Shown here in pieces: positions 39,958 through 48,316 of a DNA stretch of 64,000 bases. How positions within the stretch are numbered: position 1 is the stretch's first letter; every line of letters starts with the position of its first letter. Source of the DNA: Paenibacillus sp. HGH0039 (GTDB taxonomy: Bacteria > Bacillota > Bacilli > Paenibacillales > NBRC-103111). The notes below the pieces were generated by a model. That model saw nothing but the letters and a program-made list of their open reading frames with translations, was not told the DNA's origin and ran no database searches. The translations under genes and the position numbers were made by a program. The stretch is from positions 424,794 through 488,793 of the forward strand of contig NZ_KE150413.1 of NCBI RefSeq assembly GCF_000411255.1, written 5' to 3'.

Positions 39958-40036
39958 TTACGGAAGCGGAAGGTCCATTGTATCGGCACCCGGAACCCTC
40001 TACAATAAGAGCATAAGAACTCGTTGGGAGACTAAA

Positions 40037-40672
40037 ATGGAAGCATGGATACAAAAGATCGAACGGGAGCTTCTGCCCGGCCTCGACTTTGAAAGCGAAA
40101 ATCCCTATGACCCCGTCGTGGTACATAAACTTCCCGCCCCCTGGCAGTTAGTCGGTGCGGGCAATTACGCGGCTGTCGTCTCGCATCCGGACATGCCCGG
40201 GCTGGTCGTTAAAGTATACGCCCCCGGAAGAGACGGCTGGGAAGACGAGGTCGAAGTCTACCGCAAGCTGGGCGAGCACCCCGCTTACTCCCGCTGCCAT
40301 TATGCGAAAAAGCCCTATCTCATCCTGAAACGGATGAACGGGAGGACGCTGTACGATTGCATCCGTTCGGGGATACGGATACCGGAGCGGGTCATTCTCG
40401 ATATCGAAGAAGCGTGTGAATATGCGCGCAGGCTGGGTCTGGTACCGCAGGATCTGCATGCCAAGAATGTCATGATGGAAGACGGACGGGGAAAAGTGCT
40501 GGATGTTTCCGATTTTCTGGACGACACGCCGGATACGATGTGGGAGGATATGAAGAAAGCCTACTACCGCCTGTATCTGCCGCTTCTGTCCAAGCACCCC
40601 ATCCCGATGCCGGACACGCTTCTGAACGGCGTACGCAAAAGCTACCGCTGGCTCCGGCGCAATTCCTCTTAG
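40037..40672 (+). CDS. Protein-kinase-like (RIO/ABC1-like) protein
   Basis: A 211-residue compact kinase-fold protein. A nucleotide loop GAGNYAAVV, the lysine of LVVKVYAPG, a helix glutamate in WEDEVEVYRKL, the catalytic loop VPQDLHAKNVMM and the metal-binding DVSDF are in the order of kinase-like phosphotransferases. The family is small and mostly uncharacterised, and the target could be a protein or a small molecule. The start ATG follows TTGGGAGACTAAA. It is monocistronic, ending at a bidirectional terminator shared with the convergent ABC genes. Confidence 0.7.
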   Translation: MEAWIQKIERELLPGLDFESENPYDPVVVHKLPAPWQLVGAGNYAAVVSHPDMPGLVVKVYAPGRDGWEDEVEVYRKLGEHPAYSRCHYAKKPYLILKRMNGRTLYDCIRSGIRIPERVILDIEEACEYARRLGLVPQDLHAKNVMMEDGRGKVLDVSDFLDDTPDTMWEDMKKAYYRLYLPLLSKHPIPMPDTLLNGVRKSYRWLRRNSS

Positions 40673-40708
40673 GAGGAAGCGGGATACAGCCGGACGCCCG
40701 GCATACGA

Positions 40709-40746
40709 AAAAGCCGCACCCTTAACAAACGGGTGCGGCTTTTTTG
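40709..40746. terminator. Bidirectional terminator between convergent genes
   Basis: AAAAAGCCGCACCC and GGGTGCGGCTTTTTT flank a 9-nt loop, with A and T runs on both sides, serving the kinase-like gene (plus) and the ABC permease gene (minus). Confidence 0.9.
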
Positions 40747-40826
40747 GCTCCGTGGCGGAGGCCAGGGTCCGCGTCAGCGGCCGGCAGCGAAGGCTGCGTG
40801 GGCTTTTTCCATGGAAGAATAGGAGC

Positions 40827-41765
40827 TTACATGACGTCCCGGCGGCGGAACACCGTCCAGGTGAGTACGTTAAAGACGATAAAGTAAGCGGCCAGCACGA
40901 GGATCGAGAAGGTCATCGTCATGCCCGGAACAAGAGGCTGGCCGTGCAGGTAGCGGGTCAAATCCATGTTGGAGAACAACAGGTATTTGCTCCAGTCGTA
41001 CCGGCTCAGAATCATGCTGACCGTGTTGCCCAGGAACATGATGCAGAGCGAGATCCCGATCGCAAGCGAGTTGCTGCGGAACAAGGTGGAGATCATGAAG
41101 GCGAGCGTGACGATCATGATCAGCTCCACGCATTTGAACCCGTAGGTGCTCAGCATGTCGGTGATGATGTTTTTCTCGACGATGGCTCCCATGCTGTTCA
41201 GCTCCAGAACGGTCGGGCTTGTTCCCGCGCCTCCGTAAAGCACCAGGTTAATGACAAGGGCCGAAGCGAATAACACGAGCAGCATGAAGATGGAGAACTG
41301 GAAGCCTGCCGCGTATTTGGCGAACACGATCTTCGATCTCGATACGGGCCGGATCAGCAGCAGCTTGATCGTTCCGCTCGAGAATTCGCCGGACATGGCG
41401 TCGGCGGAGACGACCACGGTGAAGACGGTAATGACCGCGATCAGGCTGGACATGGAGCCGACGGCTTGCCATACGGCAGCCTGATTCGGTGATATATCCC
41501 GGTTCAGATGTTCCTGGGCCAGCTTGATCTGCTGATCCAGATCGGCCGCGTTGTCCGGGAAGTCCGCTTTGGTCTTCTCCAATTGCTCGATGCGCTGAGT
41601 CTGTGCCTGACGCCAGTCCGCGCTGTTCATGCCTCTGGAGTCGTAGTGGATCAGGAACGAAATCAGCCCCACCAGTCCGACAAGCAGAATGACCATAATC
41701 CAAGTTGTCAGCCGGCGGTAAATTTTCATATTTTCATTACGAATGAGGTTAAGCAATTTGATCAC
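40827..41765 (-). CDS. ABC-2 type transporter permease
   Basis: A 312-residue membrane subunit with about six helices, the first at residues 18-40 (RRLTTWIMVILLVGLVGLIS). A cytoplasmic or extracellular domain (about 40-115) with charged residues follows, then AMSGEFSSGTIKLLLIRPVSR, which is diagnostic of ABC-2 permeases of the bacitracin/antibiotic export or Nat type. GTG 41765 overlaps the ATPase gene by 17 bp. With the ATPase it exports lipids, peptides or drugs, and the substrate is unknown. Confidence 0.88.
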   Translation of the reverse strand: MIKLLNLIRNENMKIYRRLTTWIMVILLVGLVGLISFLIHYDSRGMNSADWRQAQTQRIEQLEKTKADFPDNAADLDQQIKLAQEHLNRDISPNQAAVWQAVGSMSSLIAVITVFTVVVSADAMSGEFSSGTIKLLLIRPVSRSKIVFAKYAAGFQFSIFMLLVLFASALVINLVLYGGAGTSPTVLELNSMGAIVEKNIITDMLSTYGFKCVELIMIVTLAFMISTLFRSNSLAIGISLCIMFLGNTVSMILSRYDWSKYLLFSNMDLTRYLHGQPLVPGMTMTFSILVLAAYFIVFNVLTWTVFRRRDVM

Positions 41766-42678
41766 TTCCCGTTATCTGCAAGAATTTGTCTTCGAGCGAT
41801 TGCGTGAGCGGCTTCATCGCGTACAGGCGAAGACCCGCCTGGATGAGCAGAGCGCCGATGTCGGCGGCTCTTTCGCGTCCGATCGTGAGCTCGATGCCGT
41901 TCGGATGCGGAGTCACGTGCAGGTGCGGATCAATTTCCTGCACCACAGCCTGCGCCGTCGCCGGATCGTTAACTTCGAAGAAGTAGGACGTCTCCTTCGG
42001 CGCAGCCCCTTCTCCGCGCAGATCCTGCACGTCGACGAGCTTGCCCTGCTGGATGATGGCGACACGGTCGCACATCAGCTCCATCTCCGACAGCAGGTGA
42101 CTGGAGACGACGATGGCGATGCCTTCTTCGCGGGCCAGCCGGCGAAGGTAGTCGCGCAGCTCCCGGATGCCTGCCGGGTCGAGACCGTTCGTCGGCTCGT
42201 CGAGAATGAGCAGGGACGGCCGGTGCAGCAGGGCCTGAGCGACGCCGAGCCGCTGGCGCATGCCGAGCGAGTAGGTTTTGACCTTCTCTTTGATGCGGTT
42301 TTTCAGCCCGACCAGCTCGACGACTTCGTCGATTCTCGACTGCGGGATGCCGCCCGGAAACATGCGGGCGTAATGCACGAGGTTGTTCTGCCCCGAGAGG
42401 AATTTGTACATCTCGGGATTCTCCACAATGGCGCCCACGTGCTTGATGGCGTCTTCGAAGCGGTTCTGGATCGACTGTCCGTGGATCACGATGTCGCCTT
42501 TGTTCATTTTCATCAGACCGACGATCATGCGGATCAGCGTCGTTTTACCGGCCCCGTTCGGTCCCAGAAATCCGAAGACTTCGCCGGGATACACTTCGAA
42601 AGACAGGTCCTGGATAATCTTTTTCCCGCGTATCGTCTTGTTGACGCCGCGTATTTCCAATACGGGTTGATTGTTCAT
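41749..42678 (-). CDS. ABC transporter ATPase (drug/lantibiotic type)
   Basis: A 309-residue ATPase. Walker A is GPNGAGKTT (about residues 39-47), the signature is YSLGMRQRLGVAQAL and Walker B LLILDEPTNGLDP, followed by SSHLLSEMELMCD as in BcrA/NatA-like exporters. The C-terminal 90 residues are the usual accessory region. It is first of a two-gene operon on the minus strand with the permease at 40827, driven from the promoter around 42743-42770. Such pairs commonly give self-protection against membrane-active compounds, but no peptide gene is adjacent. Confidence 0.9.
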   Translation of the reverse strand: MNNQPVLEIRGVNKTIRGKKIIQDLSFEVYPGEVFGFLGPNGAGKTTLIRMIVGLMKMNKGDIVIHGQSIQNRFEDAIKHVGAIVENPEMYKFLSGQNNLVHYARMFPGGIPQSRIDEVVELVGLKNRIKEKVKTYSLGMRQRLGVAQALLHRPSLLILDEPTNGLDPAGIRELRDYLRRLAREEGIAIVVSSHLLSEMELMCDRVAIIQQGKLVDVQDLRGEGAAPKETSYFFEVNDPATAQAVVQEIDPHLHVTPHPNGIELTIGRERAADIGALLIQAGLRLYAMKPLTQSLEDKFLQITGSDQIA

Positions 42679-42742
42679 TTTTTTTCTCTACCTCCAAAAA
42701 ATCCGTAATCCGTTATCACTCGTGCAGTGCTCTCGGTTTCTC

Positions 42743-42770
42743 ATTATATAGACCGTTCGTGTCCGGTCAC
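42743..42770 (-). promoter_or_regulatory. Promoter of the ABC exporter operon
   Basis: On the minus strand GTGACC (42770-42765), a 16-bp spacer and a perfect TATAAT (42748-42743) lie 65 bp before the ATPase start. Confidence 0.6.
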
Positions 42771-42853
42771 ACCGACTCAGGTCTAGGTTTGCTGCCCGAC
42801 CTTGGTACAAAAAAGTCCCCGACCCCGCTCGACCAAATGGAGAATTTATTTGC

Positions 42854-42859
42854 TATAAT
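42854..42859 (+). promoter_or_regulatory. Extended -10 promoter of the three-component operon
   Basis: TGCTATAAT with the hexamer at 42854-42859 lies about 90 bp before the start at 42950. The -35 region is poor, as common for extended -10 promoters. Confidence 0.6.
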
Positions 42860-42949
42860 AGGCATACCCATCAAATTGTAACCGTATACAAATTAAAGCA
42901 GGCGGGGCGATGGCATCGCTAAAACCGGGTTTTTCGGAGGAGGAGCAAC

Positions 42950-43960
42950 ATGAAGAAATGGGCCCCGTCCAAGTGGACCGTCGGCCTCGCCGTACTGTTT
43001 GCGCTGTTCGTGCTGCTGCTCGGCAGGTTTGCTTATACAAACGCCCAGATCAACGGGATTGTCCGGGACATACAGGACCGCGGCCATACGCCGGTTCCAG
43101 GCGGGAAGACGAAACATGTGGTCATGATCTCCCAGGAGCTGGACAACCCTTTCTGGCGGACGATTGAGAAAGGCGCAAGGGACGCCGCGGAGCATTACAA
43201 CATCAAGCTGGAGTACAGCGGTCCTTACCGCAACGATATTGAAGAGCAGACGGAACTTTTCGGCAAGGCGATCGCCGGTAAGCCGGACGGGATTCTCATC
43301 CAGGGAATCCGCAGCGAAGCTTACAACAAGCTGATCGACAAGGCCGTCGAACAAGGAATCGCCGTTCTGACCGTCGATACGGACAGCCCGGACAGCCGCA
43401 GGCTGAGCTATGTCGGCACCGACAATGTGGAATCCGGACGGCAGTTGGGCGAGCTTGTGGCAAAAGCTTATGAAGGCCGAAGCGCGTCCATCGGCATGGT
43501 GATCGGCAGCTATGAGGCCGGCAACCAGCAGCAGCGGCTGGAAGGTTTTCGGTCGGTTGTGGACGCCGAGCCAAATCTCAAAATCGTGGAGGTCGGCGTC
43601 TCCAACATCTCCCGCATCCAGGCGACCCAGACCGCGGAGCACATGCTGCGCAGCAGGGAAGGCATCGATGTGATGGTCGGCACGAGCGCGCTGGATGCGC
43701 TCGGTATTTTGCAGGCGTCCAAAAGCTTGAATAAACAGGAGCAGGTCCGTATTTTCGGATTCGATGACCTGACGGAGACGCGCGAAGCGCTGGCCCGCAA
43801 GGAAATTGAAGCGTCGGTGATCCAGAAGCCGTATACGATGGGCTTCCAGTCGGTCGAAATGCTGAACCGCTATTTTCAGGGGGAAACGCTGCCCGATGCT
43901 GCTTTTACCCGAATAGATATCTTGAATCCGCAAAATGCGGGAGTGGCGGTGGCGCCGTGA
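42950..43960 (+). CDS. Membrane-anchored sugar-binding protein (sensor partner)
   Basis: A 336-residue periplasmic-binding-protein type 1 domain (ribose-binding class). An N-terminal helix (about residues 9-27) without lipobox anchors it in the membrane. VVMISQELDNPFWRTIEKGA, GKPDGILIQGIRSEAYNKL and VDTDSPDSRRLSYVGTDN are family landmarks. It overlaps the sensor kinase by 4 bp (GTGA). Such a binding protein in front of a kinase and a regulator suggests it senses an extracellular sugar and modulates the kinase, not transport. The start follows GGAGGAGGAGC. Confidence 0.85.
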   Translation: MKKWAPSKWTVGLAVLFALFVLLLGRFAYTNAQINGIVRDIQDRGHTPVPGGKTKHVVMISQELDNPFWRTIEKGARDAAEHYNIKLEYSGPYRNDIEEQTELFGKAIAGKPDGILIQGIRSEAYNKLIDKAVEQGIAVLTVDTDSPDSRRLSYVGTDNVESGRQLGELVAKAYEGRSASIGMVIGSYEAGNQQQRLEGFRSVVDAEPNLKIVEVGVSNISRIQATQTAEHMLRSREGIDVMVGTSALDALGILQASKSLNKQEQVRIFGFDDLTETREALARKEIEASVIQKPYTMGFQSVEMLNRYFQGETLPDAAFTRIDILNPQNAGVAVAP

Positions 43961-45528
43961 GTATCCGCATGAAGCTGTTCCTGTTTATTCCGGCCCTTGT
44001 CATTTTGATGAATTCGGTTACGTTTTTTATTTATCAGAGCGGACGGACGGTTCAGGAGAGTTACCATTTGACGATGGACCGGATTTTGCTGTACAAGGAA
44101 ATCGCCCATAAAACGGAAGAAAGCTTGCGGTCCCTCAGCAGTTATCTGATCGACCTTAACGGAGAAGGCCGCGGAGCTTTCGTCGCGCTCCAGAACGAGC
44201 TGCGCAGCCTCCAGGGCAAGCTGGAGGCGGACGCCAGAAGCGAGGAGGACAGCTTCGCGCGGAGAAATTACGCGAACATGCTCGGCACCTATCTGACGGC
44301 GGCGGATTCCGTTCTTACGGCGGTTGAGAGCAAGGATATGCAGCGGTATCTCCAGAGGTACGAGGAAGCGGACAAAACCGCGGGCTATATCAAAGCGGAA
44401 CACCAGAACCTGGTGGATCTGGAGCTGAGCTTCTACCAGCCGCTTTATAAGCAGATGCTGCTTAAAACGGGCGAAATGAACATGCTCGGCCAGACGCTTG
44501 TTGCGGTGAACATGCTGCTCAGTCTGGTTTTCGCCATCTGGCTGTCCCAGAGCATTACAAAGCCGATCGGGCGTCTGGTGCACGCCGCCAGGCAGATGTC
44601 CAAAGGCAATCTGGACGCGGCCCCGCCGCCCGTGCAGAACGAAGACGAGATCGGCATCCTGACGCTCGCTTTCGGGCATATGCAGGTCAATTTGAAGGAA
44701 CTCATCGCGAAGAATCAGGCCAATATGGAGAAGGACAGACTTGTCAAAGAGCTGGAGATAAAAGCGCTGCAAAGCCAGATCAATCCCCACTTCCTGTTCA
44801 ATACGCTGAACGTGTTGTCCAAGCTGGCCCTTCTGGAAGGAGCCGAGAAAACAAGCGACCTGACAGTGTCGGTGTCCAATCTGCTCCGCTATAATCTCCG
44901 CAAGCTGGATCAGCCGGTCAGCCTTCGCGAGGAAGTCGATCACGCGCGGGAGTATTTCGCGATCCAGCAGTCCCGTTTCCGGGACCGGATCTCGTTCGAG
45001 ACGGACATCGACGAGCGGGCCCTGGAACAGCAGATTCCGTGCCTGACGCTTCAGCCGCTGCTGGAAAATGCCTTCATGCACGGGATCGAAAGCATGGAGG
45101 AGGGAGCTTTCATCCGGCTCGGCATCAAGAAGGCCGGAGAGAACATCCGCGTCACCGTGGCGGACAACGGAGCGGGGATGGATGAGCAAACCCGGCTTCA
45201 TTTGCTTCGTTACGGATCGGAGTCCGCTGACGGGGCGGGGTTTGCTGCGCGTGAAGGGAACTTCTCACCCGGAGGAGGGGAGGGTTCGCCGCTGGCGGAG
45301 GCAGCCGCCGGGTATGAACGCAGCCGCACGGGCAGGAAACCGTCCACGGGCCTCGGGACGCAAAATGTATTCCGGCGTTTGCAGCTTTTTTACGGAACGG
45401 ACGGATTAATTGAAATTGAGAGTGTTCCCGGAAAAGGCACGACCGTGGTGCTTACCCTTCCGGAAGTGACCGGACAGCGTGCCGGGACAAGGGGGAATGC
45501 CTGTGTACCGCTTGCTGATCGCGGATGA
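43957..45528 (+). CDS. Sensor histidine kinase, YesM/LytS-like
   Basis: A 523-residue membrane kinase. Helix 1 spans about residues 6-26, an extracellular helical domain about 27-180, helix 2 about 185-205, then HAMP (AARQMSKGNLDAAPPPVQNEDEIG). ALQSQINPHFLFNTLNVLSKL holds the phosphoacceptor His, and LLENAFMHGIESMEEGA, VADNGAGMDEQ and GLGTQNVFRRL form the ATP site. A Gly-rich insertion (FSPGGGEGSPLAEAAAG) lies near residue 435. GTG 43957 overlaps the binding protein gene, and the stop lies 26 bp inside the regulator gene. It likely transmits the sugar signal to the regulator at 45503. Confidence 0.9.
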   Translation: MSIRMKLFLFIPALVILMNSVTFFIYQSGRTVQESYHLTMDRILLYKEIAHKTEESLRSLSSYLIDLNGEGRGAFVALQNELRSLQGKLEADARSEEDSFARRNYANMLGTYLTAADSVLTAVESKDMQRYLQRYEEADKTAGYIKAEHQNLVDLELSFYQPLYKQMLLKTGEMNMLGQTLVAVNMLLSLVFAIWLSQSITKPIGRLVHAARQMSKGNLDAAPPPVQNEDEIGILTLAFGHMQVNLKELIAKNQANMEKDRLVKELEIKALQSQINPHFLFNTLNVLSKLALLEGAEKTSDLTVSVSNLLRYNLRKLDQPVSLREEVDHAREYFAIQQSRFRDRISFETDIDERALEQQIPCLTLQPLLENAFMHGIESMEEGAFIRLGIKKAGENIRVTVADNGAGMDEQTRLHLLRYGSESADGAGFAAREGNFSPGGGEGSPLAEAAAGYERSRTGRKPSTGLGTQNVFRRLQLFYGTDGLIEIESVPGKGTTVVLTLPEVTGQRAGTRGNACVPLADRG

Positions 45529-47044
45529 CGAAGCGCTGGAAAGAGAAGGGCTGGAGTGGATGATATCGCGCTCCATGCCCGGCGTATTCGAGGTGATACA
45601 TGCCGCAAACGGGCGGACGGCCATTCAGCGAGCCGAGCAGCACCGGCCGGATATCGTGCTGATGGATATTAAAATGCCGGGAATCGAAGGGCTGGAAGCG
45701 CTGCGCCGCATAAAAGACATACATCCCCGGATGAAGCTTGTGCTCGTCACGGCTTATGATTATTTCTCGTATGCCAAGCAGGCCTTGGAGATCGGAGTCC
45801 GGGATTATATGTTGAAACCCGCGAAGCGGGAGCAGATGATTGGACTCCTGACTTCACTTGTGCAAGAATTAAAAGAAGAGCATGTCCGCCGGGAAGAAGA
45901 ACTGAAGACAACGGAAAAACTGGCCCGTCTGGAACCTTTGGCGGAGAGCGAACTGGCTATGCATCTGATGCGTGAGCGGACTTCGGAAACCGGAGAGAGC
46001 GATCTGCTGGAGCTGCTGGCCCTGCCCCCCGATCCTTCGGGTTACGCGCTGGTTCTTTCATTCGAGGAAGAGGAGCCGCATCGCGTAAGCGGCGGACCGG
46101 GACTCTGGGGAGGCGGCGGAGAGAACGGGGACACCGCTTCCCGGAAGCATATGTACGACGCGGTCAAAAGCTGGTGCCGCTCACGTTACACGTGCGTGGT
46201 CAGCCCGCTTATGGGCCGTCACCTGGCTGTTTTTGTGATCCGGCCCGGTGAGACGGAAGAGAGCGGCGGCGCCGGCCGGTCTTCGCATAGCGAGCCGAAG
46301 AGTGCTTCGGCAGAAGAAGGCGCGCGGGCCTGCGGTGAAGCCGCAGCTGCAACCGCAGCCTGCGGGGCTGCCGGGTCCGCGGCGAAGGCGTGTCACGGCC
46401 AGCCCGTCCCGCCTGCCGCGTCGGCGGAGGCCGCCGAGCCTGCCGCAGCCGCAAGCAAGCTGCACGGCTACGTGAGCGGCCGGCTTGGCCGGCGGGCGAC
46501 CGTCGGCGCCGGCAGAGCGCATCACGGCCTGACCGGGCTGCGCCGGTCCTACGCCGAAGCCTGCGCCGCTGCTATAAACGCGGACGAATCTGCGTTTGTC
46601 CGCGTTTATGACGGCGAGCCTGCAGGAGACGGCCCGCCTATTCCGGCCGGAAACGCGGCGGCGGGTCACGGCGTTCCGAGCGAGCTGGAGCTTGCCGCGC
46701 AGAGGCTGCTGAGCGAGCGAGAAGAGCGCACGACCTCCGTGCTGAAGGAGGCCAAGGATTGGATCGACGCACACTTCGTCGAAGAGATTACGCTGGAGCA
46801 GGCGGCGGAGCGGGTGCATTTGAGCCTCCATTATTTCAGCAAAATGTTCAAGCGGCATATGGGGGAGTCGTTCATCGATTATGTCACCCGCCTGCGCATC
46901 GATAGGGCCAAAGAGCTCATGAAGAACGACGAACTGAGTCTGAAGGAAGTCTGCTTCGAGGTCGGCTACAAGGACCCCAACTACTTCAGCCGGGTATTCC
47001 GCAAAGTAACCGGGATATCCCCGACCGGATACCGGGGGCGTTAG
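45503..47044 (+). CDS. Response regulator, receiver plus AraC HTH (YesN type)
   Basis: A 513-residue regulator. The receiver domain has D8 D9, phosphoacceptor Asp55 (IVLMDIKMPG) and the lysine of YMLKPAK. The C-terminal AraC domain reads EEITLEQAAERVHLSLHYFSKMFKRHMGE and LKEVCFEVGYKDPNYFSRVFRK. The middle, about residues 245-325, is an Ala-rich low-complexity stretch (CGEAAAATAACGAAGS) with very high GC. GTG 45503 has AAGGGGGA at 6 nt, and the in-frame ATG 45497 is too close to it. Likely targets are the transporter genes from 48317, three genes downstream. Confidence 0.9.
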   Translation: MYRLLIADDEALEREGLEWMISRSMPGVFEVIHAANGRTAIQRAEQHRPDIVLMDIKMPGIEGLEALRRIKDIHPRMKLVLVTAYDYFSYAKQALEIGVRDYMLKPAKREQMIGLLTSLVQELKEEHVRREEELKTTEKLARLEPLAESELAMHLMRERTSETGESDLLELLALPPDPSGYALVLSFEEEEPHRVSGGPGLWGGGGENGDTASRKHMYDAVKSWCRSRYTCVVSPLMGRHLAVFVIRPGETEESGGAGRSSHSEPKSASAEEGARACGEAAAATAACGAAGSAAKACHGQPVPPAASAEAAEPAAAASKLHGYVSGRLGRRATVGAGRAHHGLTGLRRSYAEACAAAINADESAFVRVYDGEPAGDGPPIPAGNAAAGHGVPSELELAAQRLLSEREERTTSVLKEAKDWIDAHFVEEITLEQAAERVHLSLHYFSKMFKRHMGESFIDYVTRLRIDRAKELMKNDELSLKEVCFEVGYKDPNYFSRVFRKVTGISPTGYRGR

Positions 47045-47152
47045 CTCCATGGCGTTTTCTGCGGCTGACGACCGTCATGCGATGCCTCGCCGAGCCGGGA
47101 GCCCGCGGCGTGCGAAGGAATACATCGGCGGTCCGGCAGCAAACCGAGCAAG

Positions 47153-47190
47153 CTGCGCAACCTGCACAACCTGCACAACCTGCACAACTT
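47153..47190. repeat. 9-bp microsatellite (CTGCACAAC)
   Basis: CTGCGCAAC is followed by three perfect CTGCACAAC units and a broken fourth in the spacer before the pentapeptide repeat gene. Confidence 0.85.
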
Positions 47191-47246
47191 GCGTGCTAAA
47201 GCAGGATTTTTTGACAAGTATACACTCATAGAATGGAAGAGGACTT

Positions 47247-47855
47247 ATGTATTCTTATATAGAAGAAACTTACACAGGTACGGATTTCAGCGGGCGCGAT
47301 TTGGGAGAGGGAGAGCTGCGGAACTGCACGTTCGAAAGATGCCGCTTTATCGGCACCCGTCTGGAAGAAGCCTGGACCGAAAGCTGTCAATTTATCGACT
47401 GTGACTTCTCTGGAGCGCAGTTCAACGCCTCCTCGCATAAGAGGAGCGCTTTTACCAACTGCCGGTTCCGGGGAGCCAAATTTTTTGTTGCCAAATTTGA
47501 GGAGTGTAAGATGATCGGCTCCGATTTTAACGAGGCTTCTCTGGACGGAATTACGATTGCCGGGGGAGATTGGTCTTACACGAATTTGCGTTTTGCGAAT
47601 TTATCGAAGCAGGCCATGAGGGGAATCCGGCTGGTCGAAGCCGATTTATATTCCTGCAACCTGGAAAAGGCCGATTTGAGGGACGCCGATCTTACAAGGG
47701 CGAGAATGGGAAAATCCCGGATGCAGGGGGCGGACCTGCGCGGAGCTCTAATGGACGGGGTCGATTTTATGTCGCTCGATATAAAAGGGGCCCGCATGGA
47801 CGCCCATCAGGGAGCGGCTTTCCTGCGCGCATATGGAGCCAAAGTGGACGACTAG
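47247..47855 (+). CDS. Qnr-like pentapeptide repeat protein
   Basis: A 202-residue right-handed beta-helix protein built from A(D/N)Lxx repeats: TDFSGRDL, CRFRGAKFF, GSDFNEASL and GADLRGALMDGVDF are clear. Its length and C-terminal cap (LDIKGARMDAHQGAAFLRAYGAKV) resemble chromosomal Qnr proteins, which mimic DNA and bind gyrase, giving some quinolone protection. Cys residues are frequent. ATG 47247 is preceded by AGAGGACTT. It sits between a regulator operon and a transporter operon without obvious link to either. Whether it protects gyrase cannot be told from sequence. Confidence 0.8.
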   Translation: MYSYIEETYTGTDFSGRDLGEGELRNCTFERCRFIGTRLEEAWTESCQFIDCDFSGAQFNASSHKRSAFTNCRFRGAKFFVAKFEECKMIGSDFNEASLDGITIAGGDWSYTNLRFANLSKQAMRGIRLVEADLYSCNLEKADLRDADLTRARMGKSRMQGADLRGALMDGVDFMSLDIKGARMDAHQGAAFLRAYGAKVDD

Positions 47856-48071
47856 ACCGGGAAAAATGAAGGAAGCGGGCCGATCCGCGCCTTTCGGTTC
47901 CTTCCTCGATATGCGGCGGAAAGTCAGGCCGTGAAGGACGGCAGCTGCGGCGTGTGCCGCTCGGTACGCATGCTTCCATGAGAGAAAGAATCATTCGCCG
48001 CGGCGTCACGTTTGCCAAATATAGACCTAGACGCTTGTTCACAGACCGGGAAGGCGGAAGCCGATCGGCGA

Positions 48072-48107
48072 AATCCATTCCGTTTGATAGCGGGATGGAT
48101 TTTTTTG
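48072..48107 (+). terminator. Terminator upstream of the third binding protein
   Basis: AATCCAT/ATGGATT with an inner CCG/CGG and a short loop is followed by TTTTTT. Otherwise 47856-48257 holds only an imperfect GC-rich hairpin (about 47873-47910) and no gene I can support. Confidence 0.75.
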
Positions 48108-48257
48108 TGGAGATGAGGACATGGCAGCGCAAAATAATGCTGTTTTTTGAAAACAGACAGAGAGTGCTATCACAAACCGCAAATCATTCCAGAACCCGCA
48201 CAAACTTGTGCAGATGATTCCCCCGCCGGTGGCCGTCAGCCCATGCTACGATATCTA

Positions 48258-48271
48258 TGTAAGCGGATACA
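48258..48271 (+). promoter_or_regulatory. cre-like site
   Basis: TGTAAGCGGATACA matches the CcpA cre consensus over both outer ends, 46 bp before the start of the binding protein gene. Confidence 0.55.
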
Positions 48272-48316
48272 ACGATGATGCGGCTCATAAATATAAGGAA
48301 AAAGGGGATCGATCCT

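Noticed and set aside
40752-42708. Plus-strand frames opposite the ABC exporter genes
   Set aside because: They are antisense to a clear ATPase and permease and have no family features.
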